Source: UBA6059 sp040219045
GTDB lineage: Bacteria; Bacteroidota; Bacteroidia; Cytophagales; Cyclobacteriaceae
Assembly: GCA_965229505.1 (NCBI GenBank)
Contig: OZ245881.1
Location: 2,604,001 to 2,668,000, forward strand
Direction of reading: 5' to 3'
Length of the DNA stretch: 64,000 bases
Each line of letters opens with the position of its first letter. The first letter of the stretch is position 1. Both the position numbers and the translations under genes were made by a program. Below are positions 8,753-17,107 of this stretch, in pieces. A model generated the notes under the pieces. It was not told the origin of the DNA. It saw nothing but the letters and a program-made list of their open reading frames with translations, and ran no database searches.

Positions 8753-9810
8753 TGCCTTTGACCTACCTCTTGATACAAGCTATTCAATTCCGTCACGTAC
8801 TTTCTCATGCTATACCTGGCTGCTCGTGTCCTTGACTTGGCAGAATACCTACTGCGTAGATTATTGTCTTCTGCCAATCTGGCCAGCTGATTGCGTAGAT
8901 CCCTGTCATTACCCTTTTCAAAATAAAGTGCATCATCCCCAAGTACCTCTCGAAATGTGGGAATATCAGCCAAAAGACATGGTAAGCCTGCCGCCATCGC
9001 CTCCACCACAGATATACCAAATCCCTCAAAGGTAGAGGTTGACACGTAAATATGATGATCAGATAGTATCTCTACTACCTGAGTAGTGGCGAGAATGCTT
9101 ACTCCTGGCATCTCTGTGTAGTCGGACTTCTCAAAACCTTGACCCACAAGCGTCAACTCATAATGATCTGGTAGCTGTATAAATGCCGACATCAATGTGC
9201 GATGGTCTTTTTCAGGTCGATAATTGCCCACACAAATCAGACGCCTAGGAGGTGTAGCATGCTGGTTGCTTTTCGCGTTATAAAAAATAGGATTGACATA
9301 ATTATAAATCACACGACCACTCACTTTTGAGGATACCTGGTGCTCATACATGGCTTTCACCTGATTACTTACATAGATGTGGTGGTTGGATCGAAAACAC
9401 GTGATGCGGTCTAACCACTTCCATGTAAAACGATATTGGTTTGATTTAGGATCATGCAAGAGGCTATGGTAACTCGAAATCAACGAAGAGCCTGAAGGTT
9501 TTGCCATTCGGCACAAAAAGGTGCTGAGCATAAGATGCGAGTGGATAAGACTGACTTCTGCTGCCTTCAGGGTACTCCTCAGACGGCTGATACATCCAAT
9601 CACATCCCAGCTGCCTTTGTAGCGCAAGTTGATAACCTGTGTCTCTCCCGGGATGTCACTCAAATCAACTGGCTCATTCAGTATGATAATGAGATGTCGA
9701 TACGCCTTTAACTGCTTCAAAGGTGCACGTACCATCTGTTCAGCCCCGCCCCTCCCCAGGGAGTCGATCACATGTGCGATCAATGGTTTGCTGTGATTAG
9801 GATTCTTCAT
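8749..9810 (-). CDS. Family 4 glycosyltransferase
   Basis: GT-B glycosyltransferase of about 353 residues. IAHVIDSLGRGGAEQMV at the N-terminus is the classic acceptor-domain glycine motif. YNYVNPIFYN, LICVGNYRPEKDHRTLM and YVSTSTFEGFGISVVEAMAA follow; the last is the E-x7-E donor motif of family 4. A longer frame begins at 9855, but the ATG at 9810 starts right before the family N-terminus and overlaps the upstream gene by only 14 bp, so it is preferred. The gene directly precedes the pseudogene on the same strand. Confidence 0.88.
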   Translation of the reverse strand: MKNPNHSKPLIAHVIDSLGRGGAEQMVRAPLKQLKAYRHLIIILNEPVDLSDIPGETQVINLRYKGSWDVIGCISRLRSTLKAAEVSLIHSHLMLSTFLCRMAKPSGSSLISSYHSLLHDPKSNQYRFTWKWLDRITCFRSNHHIYVSNQVKAMYEHQVSSKVSGRVIYNYVNPIFYNAKSNQHATPPRRLICVGNYRPEKDHRTLMSAFIQLPDHYELTLVGQGFEKSDYTEMPGVSILATTQVVEILSDHHIYVSTSTFEGFGISVVEAMAAGLPCLLADIPTFREVLGDDALYFEKGNDRDLRNQLARLAEDNNLRSRYSAKSRTRAARYSMRKYVTELNSLYQEVGQRH

Positions 9811-10717
9811 ATCGGTACCCGATATACGAGTATGCCCCGTAGAGCGCATTGACAATTAAGAAGTAAAGGTGATCGAGTAACGAGTTGCTTGGAAATACAG
9901 ACAGTAGAAATATAAAAAGCTCTCTTGATTGGTAAATCGCTTGATAAACCAAGCGTTTCCATGGTAAATAGTCCAATTCAAGCTCCTCATACCCCAGATT
10001 AACGGCTACTTTACGAGTCTTTCCTCCTCGCTTTCTCCTTTCCAACCAAGGACGCACTGTTGTGCGATCAACTTCATTATGATAGGCCATGGTGAAGGGA
10101 ATCACTAATATCTGAACTCCTTCCTTTCTCAAACTTTCAGCAAAGGCGTAATCTTCAAAACCTGCGAGCGGGAAATCCTCATTATATCCACCTAGCTTTA
10201 TGAAAACATCCTTTTTAATGAACAAGAATTGACTTGTCAAAGAAGTGGTCTCGAATACCTTTTCATCATCCCAAGCTGAATTTTTATTCCATCCCTTGAA
10301 ACTTGTGAAGCCATAATGATTAAGAAACCTGCCGAATGGTGTCTTTAATATTTGATTTAGCACGGCATCCGGATATTTCCAGTTGATATTGAAACAGGCA
10401 TCCTTCGTTTTCCCACATGCTACTGCTAGCACGGTAGTGATGTTGTGCTCTTGAATGAGCATGTCATCGTCCAAAAACAATAACCATTCTCCTCGAGCTT
10501 TATTTGCACCATAATTTCTTGCTGCCGCTACACCCTTGCCCGCATTGCGATGGATTAAAATTTTTTCGCTATTTCGCATTTTCACATCAATGGTAAGCGC
10601 TGAATCATTGACCACAATCACTTCATAGTCATGATTGCTAAGAGCCTGGCATGCATGATCCAAACTCACCTCCAATTGAGCCCATCTATCTTTAGTTGGT
10701 ATAATGACACTAATCAA
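9797..10717 (-). CDS. Family 2 glycosyltransferase
   Basis: GT2-type enzyme, 306 residues. The N-terminus ISVIIPTKDRWAQLE and YEVIVVNDSA form the nucleotide site. GVAAARNYGANKARGEWLLF precedes LDDDMLIQEHN, the DxD motif near residue 92. GGYNEDFPLAGFEDYAFAESL near residue 180 is the acceptor-side ED motif. The C-terminus has a hydrophobic stretch (FIFLLSVFPSNSLLDHLYFL) that could bring the enzyme to the membrane. It overlaps the upstream gene by 4 bp and the downstream one by 14 bp, so it belongs to a minus-strand operon with both. Confidence 0.87.
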   Translation of the reverse strand: MISVIIPTKDRWAQLEVSLDHACQALSNHDYEVIVVNDSALTIDVKMRNSEKILIHRNAGKGVAAARNYGANKARGEWLLFLDDDMLIQEHNITTVLAVACGKTKDACFNINWKYPDAVLNQILKTPFGRFLNHYGFTSFKGWNKNSAWDDEKVFETTSLTSQFLFIKKDVFIKLGGYNEDFPLAGFEDYAFAESLRKEGVQILVIPFTMAYHNEVDRTTVRPWLERRKRGGKTRKVAVNLGYEELELDYLPWKRLVYQAIYQSRELFIFLLSVFPSNSLLDHLYFLIVNALYGAYSYIGYRYEES

Positions 10718-11700
10718 TACCTTATTTGTCTTATGAGATCTATCAGGGGCCTCACCAAACTGCCATTCCTTGTCTTTAGCTTTCTCAATAAAGACTGATC
10801 CTCCTTTCCCACTAGGGTTTTACGTACTTCAGCAAGGCATTTCTTGGCCCCATTATAGTCTCTTTTATAGTAGCATTCATCTCCTCGCTTTAAAAAGTAA
10901 TAGGACAGCACCTTTTCCATAAAAGAAGGGGTAATCTGATTCGGTATTTTCATTTCGTAGTGAGTATGCACGGGCCCCAACTGTTTAATAGTCTCGCAGG
11001 ATTTGGACATTCCGAATTGACTCGCCATAGAGTAAAAAAAGCTATTGTGATCAATTTGAAATTGATCGGGTTTAGAGACAGTTTTTGAGCCTTCATGCAA
11101 GCGAAAGTTAATAAACACGTCCTCTACCTTCTTAATTCCAGTAATTCCAAAGCTCAATAAGTATTTGATCCAGATGTCTCGATCCATTAAGAAATGGAGA
11201 CGCTCATCCAACAGGCCAATTTCATCCAAGACTGATCTCCTAAAAAAAGTCTCTGGCTGATCCATACGCGCCCAGCCAATAGTTTTGCTTAAGGACTCAT
11301 AAACGTCAGACCCCCTTGATTTTCTTACAAATGTACCATCAGCCTCAATGATATTTCCAATTCCGCAAACGACGAGCACAGACGGATCCAGAAAGTGACT
11401 TGCTAATCTTTTAAACGTATTCGGCTCATAATAGTCATCCGAGTTAATCCAATTAAACACTTCTCCAGTCGCTCGGCTTAGTCCTTTGTTTATTGCATGA
11501 GTTTGTCCTCTATCTGGTTCGGAGACCCAATAGGCCAGATGTTTTTGATATTTCTTGATGATCTCTACGCTTTGATCAGTACTGCCACCATCAATAATGA
11601 TATACTCGAGATGCGCATAGCCTTGCGACAATACAGAGTCGATCGTCTGCTCCAGGAATTGACCCTGGTTGTAAGAGGGGGTGATGATGGAAAGTTTCAA
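10714..11700 (-). CDS. Family 2 glycosyltransferase
   Basis: GT2-type enzyme of 328 residues. KLSIITPSYNQGQFLEQTID at the N-terminus and IIIDGGSTDQSVEIIKKY are strong family signatures. GQTHAINKGLSRATGEVFNW leads to INSDDYYEPN, where SDD is the metal site near residue 88. MDQPETFFRRSVLDEIGLLD near residue 147 is the acceptor-side region seen in WcaA-like enzymes. The C-terminal 80 residues are variable. It is 24 bp downstream of the GT-like gene above it and overlaps the next GT2 by 4 bp. Confidence 0.89.
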   Translation of the reverse strand: MKLSIITPSYNQGQFLEQTIDSVLSQGYAHLEYIIIDGGSTDQSVEIIKKYQKHLAYWVSEPDRGQTHAINKGLSRATGEVFNWINSDDYYEPNTFKRLASHFLDPSVLVVCGIGNIIEADGTFVRKSRGSDVYESLSKTIGWARMDQPETFFRRSVLDEIGLLDERLHFLMDRDIWIKYLLSFGITGIKKVEDVFINFRLHEGSKTVSKPDQFQIDHNSFFYSMASQFGMSKSCETIKQLGPVHTHYEMKIPNQITPSFMEKVLSYYFLKRGDECYYKRDYNGAKKCLAEVRKTLVGKEDQSLLRKLKTRNGSLVRPLIDLIRQIRY

Positions 11701-11724
11701 GTGTGTTTCTTATCTGTAATAATT

Positions 11725-12858
11725 TCAATTGAGTATTGCTTGCTCATCTAAGCTCACCTGTGTAGCGTGAAAATATGCAGTAACCTTTTCCTCTTCCAAA
11801 CCGTCAATTTTTTCTGTTAGCCGGCCTATGGCCAAATGTTCATCATAGTAAGCCACCACTCCTTGTCTCAGCTGACCTATCTCAGCTGTCGACATATTAA
11901 GAGCTTTTCGAACTGCTCCTATTAGACCTTGTTCAGCCTCAAAAGCAATACAATTAACGCCATCCCTAAGTGTAGGACTAAAGAATTCAGGATATTCTAA
12001 TATTGGAATAGTTCCTACCGACATAGCTTCTATGATATTAAAACAGAGTGGCATACGAATTCCAGGAGTTGCAATGAAAAAATCTGACTTTGCTAAAAAC
12101 TCCAGCCATTCAGAATTATCTATTCTGAGATCCAGACTCACTGAGCTCGAAGGAGACCATATCCATTTTATCCAAATTAACTTTCTAATGTACCGTGTCT
12201 CTTTCAAAAAATTTAAATCCAATTTTGGATCCTCTATGATGTCCATTTCATCAAGTGTCAAAGACTTTGATAACGATTGAAGAATTCTGATCCTTGAAAG
12301 TTTTTGAAAATGTATTTGGAGAATCGGGTCATCGTATTTCTGCGGGTCGTGATTACCAGAGAAAATAATCCTGTGGGTTCTTTGCTCACTCCTGAATTCC
12401 GACAGTTTGGTGAGGTCACTTTCGATTAACACCGCCGGACTCATGGAAAAAGGCAGAATTAGATATGGTGTTGACCTTTGAGTCGAAAAAACATTGGGAT
12501 CCAGAAGAACTATTTTTTTCCAATTGCCCATTGCAACAATCGAATGCTTGTCATATATATAGACGAACTTACTCTTGTGCTTTGGCACAGTGCCAATTTT
12601 CACATTTGACAGTCTAAAAATGTGCGTTTGATTTCCCCTGAAATTCCCGATAAACTTAATCCTGTTCTTAATTAGAATATTATAGCCTGCTGTGTGAAAA
12701 TGATATATCAATTGGAAGTAGTATACACTTACACGCGGGTCAGCCAGGTCGAAAAAAACGTGCCTGTCATAAGTCCAAGCTCTTCCTTGACTAAAATTGA
12801 GAATAAGCAATTTTAGGTAGTTTAATATTATTAGCACAACTAAGCGTATCCTCTGCAT
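11725..12858 (-). CDS. Putative glycosyltransferase, exostosin-like
   Basis: Protein of 377 residues with no clean family match by eye. The C-terminal third resembles GT-B donor domains: FFIATPGIRMPLCFNIIEAM followed by SVGTIPILEYPEFFSPTLRD near residues 265-305 is close to the pattern of exostosin/GT47-like and GT1-like proteins. The N-terminus has one hydrophobic segment (VVLIILNYLKLLIL) that may anchor it to the membrane. Its neighbours are a GT2 downstream and an FkbM methyltransferase upstream on the same strand. A glycosyltransferase role is an inference from the C-terminal motif and the context. Confidence 0.6.
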   Translation of the reverse strand: MQRIRLVVLIILNYLKLLILNFSQGRAWTYDRHVFFDLADPRVSVYYFQLIYHFHTAGYNILIKNRIKFIGNFRGNQTHIFRLSNVKIGTVPKHKSKFVYIYDKHSIVAMGNWKKIVLLDPNVFSTQRSTPYLILPFSMSPAVLIESDLTKLSEFRSEQRTHRIIFSGNHDPQKYDDPILQIHFQKLSRIRILQSLSKSLTLDEMDIIEDPKLDLNFLKETRYIRKLIWIKWIWSPSSSVSLDLRIDNSEWLEFLAKSDFFIATPGIRMPLCFNIIEAMSVGTIPILEYPEFFSPTLRDGVNCIAFEAEQGLIGAVRKALNMSTAEIGQLRQGVVAYYDEHLAIGRLTEKIDGLEEEKVTAYFHATQVSLDEQAILN

Positions 12859-13038
12859 GATCTTAATTCTTCATTTGCCGGATCAGGCCCATTTCGTTTT
12901 TTATGAACTGATAAGAAATTTGAACCAATGAAACCCTCCATGCTTCTGTCATAGCTTCTGAAATCAACATGATTTTCACTTATGGCCATTATCAATCAAG
13001 AAAACCATGACTTGAACCTAAAAAATTACGATCTAGGC

Positions 13039-13860
13039 CTACCCACCTGACTTAATAAAAAATTCATTGTATTGCCCTTCAACTTCCTCATATCCTATTG
13101 GTTTAAAACCAAACTCTTTAAAAAAGTCATAGATGAATTCTTTTGAGAAATTGATTTCAGCCAAATAAGCTGGAGATATTTCAACTATGAAAACAGACCT
13201 GGCCAAATGAACCATTTTATCTCTTAGACCTTCAAGCACTAAAGGCTCATACCCTTCAACATCAATTTTGCAAAGCCTGGTTTTACATAAAATGTCATCA
13301 GTTAATAAAGTTCCAATTGGATGGAATTTTGCTTTTTCTTTACAGTGTACATTGGCTATTTCGCTTAAATCCACCACTGAATTCATACCGGGGTGTGCCA
13401 GCGTAGAAATATTTAATACTAATTCTTGTGATTTATCCGATATGCCAAAAGGGAAGAGTACGATTTTATCATTTGCTTTATTAAGAGAAATATTCTTTGC
13501 TATTCTACTAATCTCTCTTTTGGAGGGCTCAAAAGCGAACACATGTGCTTTTTTGTCTATAGCGGCGATAAGGCTGAAATATCCAATATTGGCACCAATA
13601 TCAATAAAGACGTCTCCTTCTTTCAAATATTCAGATATGCCCCTTTTTACATCATCATCGGTCAATCGATTATTCATGAGATTTCTCCAGAAAAACTCAT
13701 GTGGGTTTAATGCTAACTTGATACCGCCAATTCTGTAAACTGCGGTTCCAAATATTCGATGGAGAAGTAGAGATATTCTATGTTTGCCTCGATTAAAGGG
13801 TAAGTTTTTGTCCAAAAAGTACCAAAGTAAGAAAATAGCCTTTTTAACTCCATTAATCAT
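13039..13860 (-). CDS. FkbM family methyltransferase
   Basis: SAM-dependent methyltransferase of 273 residues. Motif I is VFIDIGANIGYFSLIAA near residue 83, followed by HVFAFEPSKREISRIAKNI. The family hallmark CKIDVEGYEPLVLEGL is near residue 215. FkbM proteins methylate hydroxyls of sugars, lipids or polyketides. The N-terminal 60 residues are basic and may contact membrane or substrate. The ATG sits back to back with the ATG of the plus-strand gene at 13861, with no bases between them, so its promoter must lie inside the neighbouring coding region. Confidence 0.87.
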   Translation of the reverse strand: MINGVKKAIFLLWYFLDKNLPFNRGKHRISLLLHRIFGTAVYRIGGIKLALNPHEFFWRNLMNNRLTDDDVKRGISEYLKEGDVFIDIGANIGYFSLIAAIDKKAHVFAFEPSKREISRIAKNISLNKANDKIVLFPFGISDKSQELVLNISTLAHPGMNSVVDLSEIANVHCKEKAKFHPIGTLLTDDILCKTRLCKIDVEGYEPLVLEGLRDKMVHLARSVFIVEISPAYLAEINFSKEFIYDFFKEFGFKPIGYEEVEGQYNEFFIKSGG

Positions 13861-14826
13861 ATGTGCAAGTCCAATTTAGTCATGTCTTTGGGTGCAAGTT
13901 ACAAGTACCATCATTTAGAACCGCTATTCAGGAGCCTCAAGCATACAGGATATTCTGATCATTTTGTGTTTTTCTATGATGACCTTGCGGGATCCACAAT
14001 AGAAAAACTGAAGCGGTTTGGTTTTACGCTCATACCCTATACTTGCTCTTATCCGTATGTGAAAGACCCAATTATCGAACAGTATTTGGCAGACCAACCT
14101 GATTTTACTCCACACCCAAAAACATTAAGATATTTTTTATATAATGCTTATTTAAGGGCCTACAGAAACACTTACCAAAATGTATTTATCGGAGATTGCC
14201 GGGATTTAGTGTTTCAAAAACAGCCATTTGATGATTTTATGCTCGAAGGGCTACACTGCTTTGCTGAAGATAACTCTCAATCGATCGGAAGTAATCAGTT
14301 CAACTCCCAGTGGATCAGGGAAGCTTTCGGAGAAGAGGTGTTGAATCAGATTGCCAATAAGCCAATAATTTGCTCTGGGACTACATACGGGAACATAGAA
14401 TCTATGGTTGACTACACAAATCTGATGATTGAGCAAATTAAGCGAGTGAAGGATCGAGGCTGCAAGGATCAGGGCATTCATAATTATCTAATCCATACTG
14501 GAAAGATATCCGACGTTTCTATACACTCGGATGATTCAGGATCAGTTTCTACACTGTCTACTTTTAAGGCTTACGATAAGATTAAATTGAACCAGGAAAT
14601 GAATGTCTTAGACCTTAATGGATCGGTAATACCCATTGTCCATCAATATGATAGACATTGGAAACTACTTTGGAAGCACAATAAAAGGGACTATTTCGAG
14701 AAGAGAAAAAATCTCGTGAAGCAATTTCTTCTTGCCGTTTCAAAGCAAGGTCTCAAAAAATCTTATCTGACGAATCTAAGGATGATTTTTACGGAGAAAA
14801 TGTTGAGGAAGTATGATTGGAATTGA
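13861..14826 (+). CDS. Putative GT-A glycosyltransferase
   Basis: Protein of 321 residues. KTLRYFLYNAYLRAYRNTYQ followed by NVFIGDCRDLVFQKQPFDDF near residue 118 looks like the helix plus acidic DxxD metal site of nucleotide-diphospho-sugar transferases that act on donor sugars with a GT-A fold. KPIICSGTTYGNIESM near residue 178 and DQGIHNYLIH near residue 213 are the further conserved blocks of such enzymes. ATG at 13861 abuts the divergent FkbM start; an internal ATG at 13882 (MSLGASYKYHH) is an alternative and would give 21 bp between the two starts. Substrate unknown. Confidence 0.66.
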   Translation: MCKSNLVMSLGASYKYHHLEPLFRSLKHTGYSDHFVFFYDDLAGSTIEKLKRFGFTLIPYTCSYPYVKDPIIEQYLADQPDFTPHPKTLRYFLYNAYLRAYRNTYQNVFIGDCRDLVFQKQPFDDFMLEGLHCFAEDNSQSIGSNQFNSQWIREAFGEEVLNQIANKPIICSGTTYGNIESMVDYTNLMIEQIKRVKDRGCKDQGIHNYLIHTGKISDVSIHSDDSGSVSTLSTFKAYDKIKLNQEMNVLDLNGSVIPIVHQYDRHWKLLWKHNKRDYFEKRKNLVKQFLLAVSKQGLKKSYLTNLRMIFTEKMLRKYDWN

Positions 14827-14920
14827 GAAAAATAGCCCTCGACTTAAAGAAAGTGGCCTGAGTTCTAAGGAATTTGGATGCCCAACAAGGCCGATTTCTG
14901 CGGTAATAAAGTAATGAAAC

Positions 14921-16135
14921 TTAACAATCAAAATTCCAGCTAGCCACTGGTAAAACCAATCCGCTATGCTCGTCAGCGACAAAAAAACTGTTTGTACTGT
15001 TCTCAATTTCCAAACTCATAAACGATTTTTTTTGATCTAGATATTCTGTTAACTGTACTGCATTTATTGAGACTTTATACTTGCCTGGTCGAATATTCAA
15101 GGATTCGATTGAAAGTGTAATTTCACTATTTCCAACCAAGGAGTCATGAGTTAAGGGGTTCTTAATATTTTTTGTTGACAGATGAATAATTAGTTGATCA
15201 TTGATGTCCGATAAAGCAATTGAAAAGTGACATCCGTTAAAAACATATTCTTCGTCCCTGATTTCATATTTAATTGTGAATTGAACAGAATCCCCACTAA
15301 AGATTGTATCAAGCGAATTAGAGGGAATAATTTCGAAAGATCGAAATACAAACTTGGAAGATTCAGAATAATCGAATTCATGATGCAACGAGCCATCACT
15401 TACCACATTTGAATCAAAATAATGAGAGATGGTTTCCTTGGTGCCTCCCTGAAAGGTTACAGAGCCGGCAGTTAAAGCAATCCCTCGCGTGCACAATTTC
15501 TCCACGGCTGCCATGTTATGGCTCACAAATAAGACAGTGCGGCCTTCGCCCGTGACATCTTCCATTTTTCCTAGGCATTTTTTTTGGAACTCTGCATCCC
15601 CTACGGCCAGCACTTCGTCAATAATGAGAATCTCAGGTTCGAGGTGTGCAGCCACTGAAAAAGCCAAACGCACTTTCATTCCGCTGCTATAATGCTTCAC
15701 CGGGGTATCGATGAATTTTTCCACCCCACTAAAGGCTACAATCTCGTCAAATTTGGAGGTGATCTCGCTACGCGACATGCCAAGTATGGTGCCGTTGAGG
15801 TACACATTCTGCCGTCCGGTCAACTCAGGATGAAAGCCCGTGCCTACCTCGAGTAAGGAAGACACCCGCCCGTTAATTTCTATTCGGCCCTTGGTAGGAT
15901 AGGTGATTTTACTCAGCACCTTGAGCAACGTGCTTTTTCCCGCTCCATTCTTACCAATAATTCCTACCGCCTCCCCGGTCTTCACCTCAAAGTTCAGCTC
16001 CTTAAGCGCCCAGAAATACTCGGATTCACTTTTCGAAAACCATTGACCTATACTTTCACGAAAACTTGCTGATTTGGGCTGTCCCAGTCGATATTGCTTC
16101 CAAAGGTCTTCTACATAAATGGCTATCTCACTCAT
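14921..16135 (-). CDS. wzt: Polysaccharide ABC exporter ATPase, Wzt type
   Basis: ATP-binding subunit of an O-antigen/teichoic-acid type exporter, 404 residues. Walker A is GIIGKNGAGKST near residue 61, the signature is HYSSGMKVRLAF near residue 146, and Walker B is ILIIDEVLAVGDAEF; the H-loop is FVSHNMAAVEKL. Residues beyond about 250 form an extra beta-rich domain (QFTIKYEIRDEEYVFNGCHF), as in Wzt proteins, where it binds the modified glycan end before export. It overlaps the permease gene by 4 bp. With the permease it would flip an undecaprenyl-linked glycan across the inner membrane. The extra domain fits the many methyltransferases in the locus, since terminal methylation is a known export signal in some Wzt systems. 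Confidence 0.93.
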   Translation of the reverse strand: MSEIAIYVEDLWKQYRLGQPKSASFRESIGQWFSKSESEYFWALKELNFEVKTGEAVGIIGKNGAGKSTLLKVLSKITYPTKGRIEINGRVSSLLEVGTGFHPELTGRQNVYLNGTILGMSRSEITSKFDEIVAFSGVEKFIDTPVKHYSSGMKVRLAFSVAAHLEPEILIIDEVLAVGDAEFQKKCLGKMEDVTGEGRTVLFVSHNMAAVEKLCTRGIALTAGSVTFQGGTKETISHYFDSNVVSDGSLHHEFDYSESSKFVFRSFEIIPSNSLDTIFSGDSVQFTIKYEIRDEEYVFNGCHFSIALSDINDQLIIHLSTKNIKNPLTHDSLVGNSEITLSIESLNIRPGKYKVSINAVQLTEYLDQKKSFMSLEIENSTNSFFVADEHSGLVLPVASWNFDC

Positions 16136-16941
16136 ACCAAATCAGCCATTGTTTTTTCCATACGCTTAAAATACCACACTCCGGAAATAAATAAAACAAA
16201 GATCATGACAAAGGAAAGAACCGTCATAGCATGAAAGCCTTCTTGTCCAAAGAGACTCCACCGAAAACCGGAAATAATTCCAGTCATTGGATTCAAATGG
16301 TATAACCACTGGTACTTCTCAGGCACCATGCTTACAGGATAGGCTATTGGTGTTGCGTATAAGCCAATTTGTACCAAAAAAGGCACCACATGCTGAAAAT
16401 CCCGGTAACGAATGGTCAGCGCACTCAACCATATACCTACTCCTAAGGCACCAACCACATTCAGTAAAAAGAATACCGGCAGAAAGAGCACATTCTGAGA
16501 AATGGGCACCTGATAAAAAAACATAAGGACGATTAATAGCAATAGGGTGATCAGGAAATCAACTATGGCCACCAGAGCCTTACTCAAAGGAATCACTAAT
16601 CGTGGGAAATAAATCTTTTTGACCATCTCTCCTGCGCCTATAATCGAGCTACCACTTTGACTCATGACAAAAGAAAAATAGGCCCATGCGCTCATCCCGC
16701 TCAAGGCATAGACGGGATACGGAATAGATCCAGTGTCTACCTTGATGGCTCGACCGAAAATCAAGGTAAAAATCAGGAGGGTGGCCAGTGGTTGAAGAAT
16801 TGCCCAAAGTAGCCCCAGAGCCGTCTGTGCATAACGCACGCGCAAATCCCTGTAAGCCAAAATGAAGAACAAATCCTTATAATGGATGAGCTCGTTGATA
16901 TTTATCTTCCGAGACGAATTTGGGGTAATAATGGTTTTCAA
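16132..16941 (-). CDS. wzm: Polysaccharide ABC exporter permease, Wzm type
   Basis: ABC-2 type membrane permease of 269 residues. The N-terminus carries the cytoplasmic amphipathic part (YKDLFFILAYRDLRVRYAQT) followed by ALGLLWAILQPLATLLIF, the usual Wzm/TagG/KpsM pattern. About six hydrophobic segments follow, including the C-terminal VLSFVMIFVLFISGVWYF. Its stop overlaps the start of the ATPase gene by 4 bp, so the two subunits are made together. It exports the lipid-linked polysaccharide made by the surrounding glycosyltransferases. The intergenic region upstream also holds the promoter of the divergent glycosyltransferase. Confidence 0.93.
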   Translation of the reverse strand: MKTIITPNSSRKININELIHYKDLFFILAYRDLRVRYAQTALGLLWAILQPLATLLIFTLIFGRAIKVDTGSIPYPVYALSGMSAWAYFSFVMSQSGSSIIGAGEMVKKIYFPRLVIPLSKALVAIVDFLITLLLLIVLMFFYQVPISQNVLFLPVFFLLNVVGALGVGIWLSALTIRYRDFQHVVPFLVQIGLYATPIAYPVSMVPEKYQWLYHLNPMTGIISGFRWSLFGQEGFHAMTVLSFVMIFVLFISGVWYFKRMEKTMADLV

Positions 16942-17061
16942 AAAAGAGGTTTGATTTGGTGGAGCAAAGTCATTTTATTGAGAGCACAAATATGGATTCG
17001 AAATTAGCTTTATGCTTTTCCAACTCAAAATGTTATTGACATTAGGAAATTGGATCAACAC

Positions 17062-17091
17062 TTGGATATGCTTTCTTCGAAATTAGGTTTG
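17062..17091 (+). promoter_or_regulatory. Bacteroidota-type promoter for 17108
   Basis: TTG at 17062-17064, then 19 bp, then TAGGTTTG at 17084-17091. This fits the TTG-N19-TANNTTTG consensus of the Bacteroidota primary sigma factor. Transcription would start about 17098, some 10 bp before the ATG. Confidence 0.6.
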
Positions 17092-17107
17092 TTTCAACTA
17101 ATATCGA

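Noticed and set aside
13268..13738. 156-residue open frame opposite the FkbM gene
   Set aside because: Antisense shadow; no start context and no domain.
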